Of a stretch of DNA of 64,000 bases, positions 38,645-48,575 are shown one piece after another. Origin of the DNA: Brachionus rotundiformis (Eukaryota > Rotifera > Eurotatoria > Ploima > Brachionidae); assembly GCA_016802295.1 (NCBI GenBank), contig JAESIW010000137.1, positions 6,436,408-6,500,407 of the forward strand, in the 5' to 3' direction. The translations under genes were made by a program, and so were the position numbers. The notes beneath the pieces are model-generated. The model worked only from the letters and a program-made list of their open reading frames with translations, searched no databases and was not told where the DNA came from. Numbering within the stretch: position 1 is the first letter of the stretch; each line of letters begins with the position of its first letter.

Positions 38645-40642
38645 ATGAGTGCACCATTGGTAAAAAGTTTATCTTTGTGTGACTTGAAAGTTAGAAAGAT
38701 ATCTATTTTAGACTCAGGCATATCCTTACAAGAACCAAGTATATGAAGCTCTTCGTCACCAGTTCAATTCTGGCAATTTGTTTAATGATCCAGAATTTCC
38801 ACCAGTAGATCGCTCCATTTATTACACTCAAGCGCCTCCTCGAGGTGTAACATGGCGACGACCTCACCAGATATGCAGCGATCCTCAATTTATTGGTATT
38901 TAAAAAAAAAAATTTGGAATTAAATTTATTTTGGCTTTTTTTTCCAAGTTGGTGATGCATCACGTTTTGATTTGGATCAGGGCTATTTGGGAAATTGTTG
39001 GTTCATTGCTGCAGTTTCAATGATAACCCAAAGACCATTGATATTCAATTTTGTTGTCCCTAGTGACCAAACTTTTGACAAGCCAGGCTACAATGGCTTG
39101 TTTCATTTCAGATTTTGGCAATTTGGCAAATGGTATGATGTGGTAGTGGATGATTTTTTGCCAGTATTCCCTGATGGTCGATTGGTCTTTTGCAGCAATA
39201 GAACTGAGCCAAACGAATTTTGGAGCTGTCTTTTGGAAAAAGCATACGCCAAATTGAGCTGGTCTTATGAGGGTCTGGACGCCGGACAGACAACAGATGC
39301 TCTGATTGATATGACAGGAGGAATTGAAGAAACCTACAATCTAAAAGAGGTTAATAAACAAGCATTTTATGATGTATTGGGAAATGCTTTGGCTCATGAT
39401 GCCATGATGGGTTGCTCAATAAATGCGGATCCAAGTGTCAGGGAAGCCAAACTGCCAAATGGCTTAGTTAGGGGACACGCATACGCGATCACTGCGGTGG
39501 TTACATTAAATGTCAATGGAAGAATGGTCAGATTGGTAAGATGCCGCAACCCGTGGGGAAACGAGGTTGAATGGAATGGAGCATGGTCAGATAATGATGC
39601 TGTGTGGAATTCGATACCAATTGTAGATAGGCAAAACTTGGGACAATATTCCAAAGCAGATGGAGAGTTTTGGGTTTACATTTTTGATATTAAAATTATT
39701 TTATTTCTTAATAAAGCTTTTTTAGATGACCTATGAGGATTGGGTGATAAATTTTGACCAAATTCAGATATGCAACATTTCACCAGATGCCTTAAGATCC
39801 GCTCGGTCAGAAGGACCACAAGGTTTTAAATGGAATACAATTCAGTTTGATGGAGAGTGGGTGAATGGACGTTCAGCAGGCGGCTGTGGTCAAGGATATG
39901 ACAAGGCCAGATTTTGGACAAATGTAATCAAGTCAAATTCAAGCTCGCCATTAAAATTAAATTTTTTATTTAGCCTCAGTATTTAGTAAGCCTTAATTGT
40001 CCGGACCCTGGTTCCAATGACTGCGTTCTGATTGCAGCCTGTATGCAAAAGTACACAAGACAAAAGAGAATGCAATTGAGCGGCGAATCGGCCGAAGAGT
40101 TTATTCAACTAAGAATTTACAGGGTAAATGATGGTGTGGATGTGAGCGTTTTCCAGTCAGGCACAGGAGAAAAACTTTATCCAAGAGATCTGGAAAGAGT
40201 GGGAACCACTGGTGCCTACATAAACAAAAGGGAAGTGACTTATCAGTGCCGAGTGCCTCCAGGCAATTATGTCATTATACCAAGCACTTATGAAGCTGGC
40301 AAAGAGGCCAAATTTTTGATTCGTATTTTTACGGAGAGTTCAGCTGAATCAATTTCAATGAATATAGATCGGCCAGATATTGGACCAAGCGAGTTCGAGT
40401 TCCGGGATGGAAAAGGCCCGGAAATAGAATTTGAAATCAAGCAATGGTGGGAGTCGTTGCCGCCTGCAGAGAGAGAACGAGTAAAGCAAATGCTTGGAAT
40501 TGCAGCAGTTGGTACTTTAGCAGTTTGCTGCTGTCTTCAGTGAGTTTATCTCATTTAAAAGAAAATATTATTTTAATTATTTTTTTTAAGGTTTTTGTCT
40601 CAAATGTTCGCTGAGCAACAAGATGATAAAAATTATTATTAA
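38645..40642 (+). CDS. Calpain cysteine protease without EF-hand domain, with hydrophobic cysteine-rich tail
   Basis: Six exons: 38645-38659, 38712-38895, 38949-39673, 39726-39923, 39974-40539, 40591-40642; 579 residues. The papain-like core has an intact triad: Cys in GYLGNCWFIAAV, His in GLVRGHAYAIT, Asn in RCRNPWGNEVEW. The calpain C2-like domain III follows (EDWVINFDQIQICNISPD, GGCGQGYDKARFW, PPGNYVIIPSTYEAG). There is no penta-EF-hand domain; instead the protein ends WWESLPPAERERVKQM and a hydrophobic stretch containing VGTLAVCCCLQFL, then MFAEQQDDKNYY-stop. Family enzymes are Ca2+-activated intracellular proteases that cut substrates at limited sites. The five-residue first exon is inferred from a 52-nt intron similar in size to its neighbours; an alternative first exon further upstream is possible. 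Confidence 0.9.
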
Positions 40643-40964
40643 AATAGGTTTTTTAGTGCAATGTGTATATTTTATTTTGAAATTGTATTAATATTTATAA
40701 TGATCTGATATGGTATTTTGTTTTTTCCTCAATCTAGATAATTCTTATTAGAAAAAAATTTATAATATGATTTATTTGAATTTTAAAAATCGATATTTTA
40801 TCTCATTTTATTTTATTTTATATTTAAAAAAAAAACTAGGTTGGAATTTTTTTGATAAAATGTTTTAAATAAATATTTGATAACAATAGTTTAAAAATAT
40901 TTCTAATGATAAATTTTGATAAAAAAATTAATAATATTATTATTAATATTTTTGATATAAAAAT

Positions 40965-41060
40965 TGTAATAATCTCTCCATTGCTTACATGGATGATTTG
41001 TTTCTTATCTCGGACACGAAAAAAGGCTTTCAAAGCTTATTAAATGAGAGATAAAAAATC
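40965..41060 (+). mobile_element. LINE reverse transcriptase scrap (YMDD box)
   Basis: A single open stretch reads IAYMDDLFLISDTKKGFQSL, matching the catalytic Y-x-DD box and following helix of RTE/Jockey-like reverse transcriptases. Flanking sequence is too decayed to extend the alignment by eye. Confidence 0.5.
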
Positions 41061-41687
41061 GATAGAAAAATCATCGACATGGTTTTTAACAGTATATTTA
41101 GAAGGCTAGTAGCCTATAGAAAACGGAAAATAAAGTGAAGCTAATAAGTAAAATTTTCTTCTTCTAAACAATATAAAAACTGAAACATCACCATTTACTT
41201 TTGTAAAGTCTTGGGTTTAGACTTTAGGGATTTAAGCCAAAAATAATTAAAACTATTTATTTTACTTAAAAGTTTATTTAATGAAATCCGAATTTATAAC
41301 AAGTGTTAGCGGTTTAAATAGCAGATAGAACAAGCACTCTAATTACTCTGGTTATCAAAAGGTTTTCAACCATTTCTAAGTATCGAAGAAAAAAAATTCT
41401 ATGAAACTTGATTTTTTCAAACAAATTATCAATTTTTCTATTTTTAGAAATGGGTCTTGTGTGTAGAGGAGCGAGATCAATGACTAATTTAAATACATCA
41501 AAAAAATAAAGGGAAGAGTTCTTGAAAAAATACATACGCGAAATCATTTTTGATACCACAATTTTTTTAAAAAAAACATAACTAATAAAAATATCCATTA
41601 AAATTAAGAAAAACTTTTTTATATATTTCAACTCATATTTATTTAAAAAAAAACAAAATTATTTTTACCACATTTATACGGACGAGC
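41061..41687. other. Non-genic region, probably decayed element DNA
   Basis: A 105-codon minus-strand frame at 41314-41631 is F/I/K-rich, and I recognise no domain in it. It lies between LINE and SWIM remnants, so it may be old transposon DNA; I cannot name the family. Confidence 0.3.
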
Positions 41688-42060
41688 CTAGTATCTTCTT
41701 TTCTTCCTTTTTCTGACACATTTTTCGCATGATTTTGACTCGCTGTCAAACGCTTCGTTCTGATCTGATTCAATTCTTGGTCTTTTTAACAATACTTCAT
41801 CTTCTGAATCTTCGTCAGATTCAATTCCCTTTGGAGACGAACTTGAAGCTTGTGTATCGCTTGGTTGAAAAAGAAGAGCCTTAGTGTTTTTTTGATCTTC
41901 CTTTTTTTTCGATTTGATTGAATTGGGATATCCATACCGACTAAGTCAAAATTTGATGATGACATTTACAGTGCTTAAGTCAAAACCAACAAGTACAAGA
42001 GCTTAACGTCCAGTCTGCTTCGTCGTGTTTTACGCGGTGAATGCTGTTAAATTTGATTCA
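41688..42060 (-). pseudogene. SWIM zinc-finger transposase remnant with acidic/basic tail
   Basis: From 42050 leftward one frame reads SIHRVKHDEADWTLSSCTCWF, a stop, then LKHCKCHH: a CxC...CxH SWIM finger as found at the C terminus of MULE-type transposases. After a second stop and frame change comes NSIKSKKKEDQKNTKALLF, resembling the RGRPKKxxxAL tail that follows the SWIM finger, then about 65 open codons rich in S, D, E and K, with KSCEKCVRKRKKRRY at the stop. The finger is broken by stops, so this is a pseudogene; alternatively the last part is a terminal exon (acceptor GACTTAG at 41941) of an unidentified gene. Confidence 0.45.
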
Positions 42061-42816
42061 TCAGCTCATCGAAATTTTTTACATTGAGTAACTTCAACAT
42101 TTGTAAATAGTGTCAAAAATTAAAAAGAATGAGCTTTTTATGTAATTAATGGTCTTCTTAATCAAATAAGGGTCAATTTTATATTATAAGTGTATTTTTA
42201 TTTAATTAAGTGTTAATCTTTATTTTTATGGATTATTCTAAAAATTGTGTACATTTATTTAATAATTGTGGTATCATTTTAATTTCCTAAAATATTAGAA
42301 ATGATTTATATGTAAAATTTAATTTTTTCTTAAAAATAAAACATTTTTTAAAGTTAAATCCATTAAATCATTAAATCCTTTAAGCGTTAAAAATAGACTT
42401 AATTGTCAAAAAATTTAAATCTGAATCTTAATTAATTGGGTGAAGTGGTTGGATGGGTCGGTCGCTTTTTGACGCGGCTTTTTCTGTGTTATGTTTTTAT
42501 TAGAACCGCTTTATACTTTACAAAACAAAAATAAATTTTAACCTTTTTAAAATGAATAATGAAAGACCTTCTTAATTATCTCCTTTAAAAGCTTTTACCT
42601 TATTGCATAAAATCTAAATAAAACTCAAATATCTGAAATGATGTGGATAGAATTGATGAAAAATGGTGCTACTGGACCATTCTTCGTTGAAAAACATTGC
42701 TTTATATTTTTTGATTATAAGAAATTTTATCAAAAGCCTTAACTCGACGCAAAAATTTTGGTTTTATTTATAAAAAAATAGAAAAATGAAAGAACAACAA
42801 TTAATTGATTGATTAA
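42061..42816. other. Intergenic region downstream of photolyase
   Basis: AT-rich; a GC-richer patch at 42435-42490 has no recognised motif. No gene seen. Confidence 0.4.
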
Positions 42817-44511
42817 TTAAATTTCAGTTTTTTTTTGGTTATATTTTAGACAATATCTTTCAACATCAAATTTTCGCTTGCAGCCTTCAAAATTCATGTA
42901 TCGAATTTTGCCAAAAACAGCTCGCTCTGCCCAACCCTGATCATGTATACCACATATTGACCACATGCAACCAACATATCCATTTGGATCTCTTCCATCT
43001 AAATTATACTTATCATTTAAATATATGGCATATTCCAAAGCCTGCTCAGGACTTTCTGTCCACTCAAGGATCTTTTTTGCCCAATACATTCGCATAAAAC
43101 CATGCATTTTACCTTCTATTCTCATTTGTATTTGGGAAGCATTCCACAATTTATCAGCTGTTTTGCAATTCTCCAACTCTGATAAGCTATACAGAGCTGG
43201 ACGTTTGTCTTTGCGATGTGCTTCTAGGGAAATTTTGGCCCATTCATTTGCGCCATCTATGTTGTCATAATTAGATTGATAGTAACAAAAATTATCTGCT
43301 AACTCTCGACGAACAATTGTCTCTTCCATCAGTGCTTTTACAGAATTGGAAAATTTTGAGCTGTACTTTTTAACTTCCAACATACAACGCTGTACACTAA
43401 CTTGTCCAAAATGGTACCATGGAGACATATTTGACAAGGCATTTTTGTTGGGGTCGTTTCTATCCGAGTCATAAGATCTGAGACGATTCTTGATAAAATC
43501 TTCCAAATTTTTTATCCCTGCCAAATAGCCAGGCGTTGCCCATTTCACAATTTTTACATTTTGGTCACATTTTAAGCTTTTATAGCAAGCATCCCAATCT
43601 ATTGGCTTACAATCCATTTTTGACTGTACTGGATGGCTGACCAAAGGTGGAAATTCTGTCAAATATTCTTCAAGCTTAGAGTTTATTTTATTTCTTATTG
43701 TTCTAGCAGCATATTCCAGCTTGTCGGACGCTATCCAGCATGGCACAACGTTATGAGCATCCACTTGAGCGAATGGAACATTGGTTGGCAAGTTTTTTTT
43801 TAGTTCTTCGACCCAAGTTTTGTGGGTCCTTAAAGGTGAAAAGTCACATATCAATCCACCTATTTTGTTGTCCATAACAAATTTGGGAACTTGATCTTTG
43901 GCAAGACCAATTAACAAATGAAACTGAATATTAAGATCGGTCAGTTCTTTTTCAATTTCTTTAAGTCCCTCAAGCATAAAGTAATACTGACGTATAGTGG
44001 CATTTAAGAATGTTGGAACTAGGCAAAAGCACACATAGAGTGGTAAATTTTGCTTTAGGGCCAATTTCTGGGCATAAAGAAGCGCCCAATTGTCTTGAAC
44101 ACGTTGATCACGTGACATCCAATAAAGAATACCTTGTGCATCATCTGGAAATTCACGAGCTTCGGTCAGAACCCGGACTCTTTTTTTATTAAATCTAAAT
44201 GCATTTACTGATTCAAAAAGGTCTATTCGTTTCTTTTTTATCTCTTCAGCTAGTTCACACTGTGACGAACTTTCCAATTTGGGAGGTACAAGACCAGACT
44301 GAAATATGGGAAATTTCTGCTTGGACTCGTTTGGCTTCAAATCTGTTTCTTCTTCACTATTTAGCTGAGAGTTAGGTTTTTTTCTCGGAGGCTCTTGATC
44401 TGGTGATTTGGAGCGCGTTCGAGGCGTTTTGCCAGGAGATTGAATTACCAACTTGTCCAATTTTAGTTGCTTTCCAGCAGCTTTTTTCATATTTGATGTT
44501 AATTTACTCAT
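42817..44511 (-). CDS. phr: Class II CPD photolyase
   Basis: A single uninterrupted exon of 564 residues. It repairs UV-induced cyclobutane pyrimidine dimers using blue light and FAD. Class II hallmarks: YWMSRDQRVQDNWALLYAQ near the start of the alpha/beta domain; PLYVCFCLVP; SPWYHFGQVSVQRC; YYQSNYDNIDGANEWA; MHGFMRMYWAKKILEW in the FAD-binding helical domain; DPNGYVGCMWSICGIHDQG and WAERAVFGKIRYM at the C terminus. The first 75 residues are lysine/proline/serine-rich (TPRTRSKSP, PPRKKPNSQ), a likely disordered nuclear-targeting extension. The ATG at 44511 has an in-frame TAG 21 bases upstream. The lack of introns contrasts with its neighbours and could reflect retroposition or simple loss. 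Confidence 0.96.
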   Translation of the reverse strand: MSKLTSNMKKAAGKQLKLDKLVIQSPGKTPRTRSKSPDQEPPRKKPNSQLNSEEETDLKPNESKQKFPIFQSGLVPPKLESSSQCELAEEIKKKRIDLFESVNAFRFNKKRVRVLTEAREFPDDAQGILYWMSRDQRVQDNWALLYAQKLALKQNLPLYVCFCLVPTFLNATIRQYYFMLEGLKEIEKELTDLNIQFHLLIGLAKDQVPKFVMDNKIGGLICDFSPLRTHKTWVEELKKNLPTNVPFAQVDAHNVVPCWIASDKLEYAARTIRNKINSKLEEYLTEFPPLVSHPVQSKMDCKPIDWDACYKSLKCDQNVKIVKWATPGYLAGIKNLEDFIKNRLRSYDSDRNDPNKNALSNMSPWYHFGQVSVQRCMLEVKKYSSKFSNSVKALMEETIVRRELADNFCYYQSNYDNIDGANEWAKISLEAHRKDKRPALYSLSELENCKTADKLWNASQIQMRIEGKMHGFMRMYWAKKILEWTESPEQALEYAIYLNDKYNLDGRDPNGYVGCMWSICGIHDQGWAERAVFGKIRYMNFEGCKRKFDVERYCLKYNQKKTEI

Positions 44512-44536
44512 TTTTGACAATAGTTTATTCTAATTT

Positions 44537-44590
44537 AGCAATGCCAGTTTCGCACTGGCTTTCCCACTTGGTCAATTGGTTATTTTTAAA
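44537..44590. repeat. Shard of a ZCCHC8 exon upstream of the photolyase start
   Basis: About 54 bp resemble 46850-46913 in the third coding exon of the ZCCHC8 gene 2.3 kb away, in the same orientation, with a 4-bp gap and scattered mismatches. On the minus strand the remnant still shows CETGIA, matching GETGIA in the gene. It lies 26 bp upstream of the photolyase ATG and has no reading frame of its own. Confidence 0.6.
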
Positions 44591-44997
44591 ATAAAAACTT
44601 TTACAAAATTGATAATTTCTACAAATTATTCTAATTCTATTTAAGATTTTAAAAATTGCTGTTTAATTGCTTATTTAATTTAACAAAATTTTTTAATCAC
44701 GATTTATGAACTGATGCTTCCTTTAGTTATTTAATCTTAAATTAAATACTTTTTTATAGAATATGTAAATTCTGATAATTTATCATTTGATTTATTATCT
44801 TTGAGAGTTTGGTCATATTAAAAAAGAGTGTCTCTGATTGACCAGCCCTAAAAAATTAAATCACATCAACATGACATGATAAAGCTCATTTTTATCATAT
44901 TAATTTTTAATTAGATAACACATCTATAATAATAATGTACATCCATTTTAAGTTTACCAACTAAAATAGATTGGTTAATTGAAGTTTAAAAAAAATT

Positions 44998-45400
44998 AAT
45001 AATAATAATAATCAGCTACAACAGGTAAAGTGCAGAGTATGGCAACAGTTCCCTCTTTGAAGACTCCTGAATCGCCCAATCTTTTGAAGATTTTTTTCTG
45101 TTGGATAAATTTTTCCAAGAGCCAATAACTCTATTTAATATAAAATGTCATATGTAGCTATTCTTGGTAAACTGCTTTTCCAGACAACGCTTATTATCGC
45201 GATAGCTACTCGCTGGTCCATCTACTGTAATGGAGCTCATCAACTAATTCGGCTTGTGCCAGTCCACCCTACTTAGTCCAGTACTTATTTTTAAGTACTC
45301 AATTAATGTCTCCTTTCCCATAGCATTTTCAAGTCTAGCTTTATGAGTCCGCATCCGTGTGGCAAGTCTTTTATGACCACTTCACACTGCCAATTTAATA
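44998..45400 (-). mobile_element. Probable LINE 3' end with (ATT)n tail
   Basis: On the minus strand the segment ends CTGTTGTAGCTG followed by ATT repeats at 45012-44999. The same ending (GTTGTAACTTAT then ATT repeats) closes the LINE fragment at 61370. No clear protein block survives, so the assignment rests on the shared 3' terminus and on GC content above the surroundings. Confidence 0.4.
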
Positions 45401-45755
45401 AAAAACTCTATTTTATTTACCAAAATATTTAACATTTTTAAGATCATTTTATATCAAATTCTAAATTAGACCAAAAAATAATAACTTTTATTTTCCAAAG
45501 CCCATTTTTTAAAGCAAAAATGTGACAAAATTACTGAGAAAAAAAAGTGAATTAATTTTTATATCTTTTCTAAAAATATATCGATCAATTCAATTATTAA
45601 AGAATAAATTTTTTTGCTTTTATGGAAACAAATTAGGATACTTGACTAATATTATTTTAGTATTAATAATTTATTTTTTTAAACACATTTTTTTCCACAT
45701 TTAATAAAAATAAAAAAAATAATAAAACAACACATAAGGGTTCATTTTGCCCATG
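45401..45755. other. AT-rich spacer downstream of ZCCHC8
   Basis: No gene seen; the plus-strand frame at 45522-45704 is low-complexity I/F/K. Confidence 0.4.
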
Positions 45756-45761
45756 TTTATT
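45756..45761 (-). terminator. Candidate polyadenylation signal of ZCCHC8
   Basis: AATAAA on the minus strand, about 45 nt after the ZCCHC8 stop, a usual spacing for a short 3' untranslated region. Confidence 0.4.
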
Positions 45762-45802
45762 TTAGTTATTAATATATCATTGTATATACATTTAAATCAA
45801 AA

Positions 45803-47341
45803 TTATTGATTGCCAATATTGGTCTTGAATTCCCGAGTTATTTTTACAATATTCTGATAAGAGCCACTTGGCACATTTTCCATGTCAAAAGCTCTATGCT
45901 CACATATATTCTCGGAAAACTTTTGCCAATCAGGCACTTGTTTAATTCCACTCATACTTTCAATAATCGGAGTTCCTGGTATGGCCACAACAGCGGTTCC
46001 ATGCGCGTCATCTAGCTTCTGTTTTTTTGCTTGGCTCTCATCAGTTTTTCCCCCATTCACATCATCCACCGAATCATTGGAAAGCTCAGTTTCGCTTTCT
46101 TCACCATCTGAAGTGTTCAAATTAGTCTCACTCTTTGTAAGCGTTCGCCTGTACGACCTCTTCTTCCTTAGATTAAGAGTCTTAAGAAATGATGCCTTGG
46201 AAAACTTAGGTCCATATCTTTCCACTCTGTACCGATCACTTTCATCAATGGTGTAAGAGGGAGGTTCTTCGTTAAAACCGGGAAAACTAACTATCTTATC
46301 TTCATCATACTCTATTTCTTCGCTGTGCGTCAAGTCTTCTATCTTCTTGTCATTGTCGTGAACCAATTCAAGATCGGACTTTTTGACCTGGGCTTCAAGC
46401 AGCCATCCCACCGGATAGCCAAGTTCTCTCATTAGATAGATGTATGGCGGCAATTGGTTGCTCTTGATGCCCAAAGCTTGCCTCAAATCGTCACTTAGTT
46501 TGCCAGGCTTGAATCCTCGGTTGTCTTTGGAATCGCTGGTGTATCTGGTTGAAAACAATTCTGACTGTTCTTGGGCCTGCACTGACTGATTGGTGAATAT
46601 CTTGCGGTGAATTTTTATTCTTTCCTCATCTCTTTTTATGGGACATTCATCCACTCGGTGGTTTGTTGCCAAACAGTTGAAGCACTCTAAACGAGGCCTT
46701 TTAATCCGAAGGGTTTCAGCCAGCGCGTTGTCCTCATGAAAAGGCAGACCTAACAAGTTCTGGAATTCATTTACATATCTTTAAAAACCAAATAATTTAT
46801 TAAAAATAAAGATATAAATATATTTATCACATTGGTATAGTCCATCCTTCAGCAATGCCAGTCTCGCCCTGAGTAACTGGTTTTCCCACTTTGTCAATTG
46901 AGTAGTTTTTATAGTAACAGACACTTCTCTTTTTTTAGATAATAAACTTTAACTAAATTGGTAACTTAACCAAATTAAGATTTACCTGACGATCAGGCTT
47001 TTCTAAGTTGTCAAGTTTTTTACACTTTCTGATAAGTGCGTCCTCGATGGCATTTTTTATTAGTCTAAATTGATACTTTTAAATTTATCTCATTTATAAT
47101 TTTCTAATTTAGGTTCACCTTAATTCATTTAAGGAAAAGCTTGAAAGCTTAATTAGGCAATTTTCCTCGCTTCTTAATTAAAAAATAAATGAAAATTAAG
47201 ATAACAGCTTGTTATTTAAGTTTACTCAAATTCAAAGTTTTCCTCATCGGATGAACTACTGTCATCATTAGGCTTAATTTCAGTAGTATTTAAAAAAGGC
47301 AATTCAGTGATAATCTGTATTTGACTTTCTTGGGAGTCCAT
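45803..47341 (-). CDS. ZCCHC8: ZCCHC8-like zinc-knuckle protein (NEXT complex scaffold)
   Basis: Four exons in phase: 47341-47226, 47064-46986, 46928-46831, 46778-45803; about 421 residues. The N terminus is acidic (DDSSSSDEENFEFE). Family features in order: YSIDKVGKPVTQGETGIAEG; EFQNLLGLPFHEDN; a C-x2-C-x4-H-x4-C zinc knuckle in CFNCLATNHRVDEC; the PSP domain (FKPGKLSDDLRQALGI, LPPYIYLMRELGYPVGWL); a Ser/Glu-rich linker with KKRSYRRTLTKSE; and a C-terminal block IPGTPIIESMSG then DWQKFSENICEHRAF. In human cells ZCCHC8 bridges RBM7 and the MTR4 helicase to deliver nuclear RNAs to the exosome; the conserved C-terminal block is the likely MTR4-binding part. It is shorter than the human protein, with a compressed linker. 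The piggyBac-like element sits 217 bp upstream of the ATG. Confidence 0.88.
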
Positions 47342-47557
47342 TTAAATTTTTTTTAGAATTTTTATTTTAAAATTTTTTAATTAATTTTTAGACTATAATT
47401 ATTAATTTAGAATTTAAAAAGTGAGCAAAAATTGTTTGTCTTATTTAACAAAATTTAAATTAACTTTTAGACTTAATTTAAAAATTACAATCAAATGAAA
47501 GTCCATTGATAAACATTATATTAAAAATGTCTAATTTTATAAATGTATTTTTATTAA

Positions 47558-48571
47558 CACTAGAAAGCCCATTAAAAATGGCATATATTTTTTCTAGTAG
47601 CTAATTTACTTTTCAAAATAGCTAATTGAAATAAAAAAAAATATTTTTTTCAATAGCTAAATTATTTCATATAATAGCTAATCTATTTTTTGATGTAGCA
47701 ACTTTTTAATAATGATTTTGAGGTCTAATTAAAATAAATTGTCAACATGTAAGTGATAAAAATCATTTATTTTTATCAATCACTATTAGTTAAACAAAAC
47801 AAGCGCATTGTTAAGCTTAGACTTAATAATAGAGTTGAATAAATGGCATCATCAACAAAAGTTGATTATGAAGCAACTAAAGAAGGTTGTAGGAACTATT
47901 TGAACTCAATTGGTCCTACATTTCAATAACATGTGTTATGGATCAATTCATACAAGATCATAGAAATTAATGAACTAGAATGGGAATTGATCAAATGTTC
48001 TTATCAATATTCGAAAAAACACTACATCTGCAAACATGTAATCGGCATCAGTTACGAATTGTCCAAGTTTGACATGTTTCCAGATTTAGATTTGGGTATA
48101 GAACAAAACGCAAAAAGGGGTAAACCTCTTCTGCTCTTGAAAGAAACTCAGCTGGCTCTTTAAATCCGAAATTGTTTAATAAACCTACAACATCAGAACA
48201 AGCAACCGCCGATACAGCAAATAGTGAAACAAATTATAGTCAACCAGCATTAAATGATTTAGCAAATCAAGCCGAACTATCAAAGCGTCCAAGAGGTCCC
48301 ATATTTTTTCAAAAACTAAGCCCCCAAGAAGCGGTCGAAAAAAGAAAAAAAATTAAATTTTTTTTTGTATTTGTTTTTACTATTAATAAAGTATTTTTGG
48401 TACTTTTTTTTATCTATTTTTCAAAAATAAATTAGCTACTAGAAAAAATATATGCCATTAAAAATTTAAGTATTACACGTTGATTTTAAGTTTTTTTGAG
48501 TAATTTTTGACAAAACTATTTCTTTGAGATAATATTTAAGTTTAAATTTTTTAAACTAGGGCTTTCTAGTG
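47558..48571. mobile_element. piggyBac-like element (TTAA target duplications) carrying a SWIM ORF
   Basis: The 1014-bp unit begins CACTAGAAAGCCC and ends with the exact inverse GGGCTTTCTAGTG, flanked by TTAA at 47554-47557 and 48572-48575. A second, identical 32-bp inverted repeat lies at 47577-47608 and 48428-48459: 6 bp inside the left terminal repeat but about 100 bp inside the right one. An outer 13-bp repeat, an asymmetric internal repeat and TTAA duplications are the layout of piggyBac; the outer repeat also resembles the CCCTAGAAAG end of the founder element. The interior holds a SWIM zinc-finger reading frame instead of a recognisable piggyBac transposase, so it is probably non-autonomous. 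Confidence 0.8.
47843..48435 (+). pseudogene. SWIM zinc-finger (MULE-like) ORF inside the piggyBac-like element
   Basis: A start at 47843 gives MASSTKVDYEATKEG up to an in-frame stop at about 47929. The next open part reads INELEWELIKCSYQYSKKHY then ICKHVIGISYELSKF then LGIEQNAKRGKP, which is the CxC...CxH SWIM finger and KRGRP-type tail seen at the C terminus of MULE transposases; the second SWIM cysteine is a tyrosine here. A frame change near 48160 leads to a polar stretch (TTSEQATADTANSETNYSQ) ending SKRPRGPIFFQKLSP. No DDE catalytic domain is present. The finger, the stop and the frameshift indicate a truncated, non-functional gene. Confidence 0.55.
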
Positions 48572-48575
48572 TTAA

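Noticed and set aside
41314..41631. A 105-codon minus-strand frame, considered as a membrane protein
   Set aside because: No recognisable domain, and composition follows the AT bias; it lies between transposon remnants.
42965..44192. Plus-strand frames of 60-100 codons
   Set aside because: Antisense shadows of the photolyase exon.
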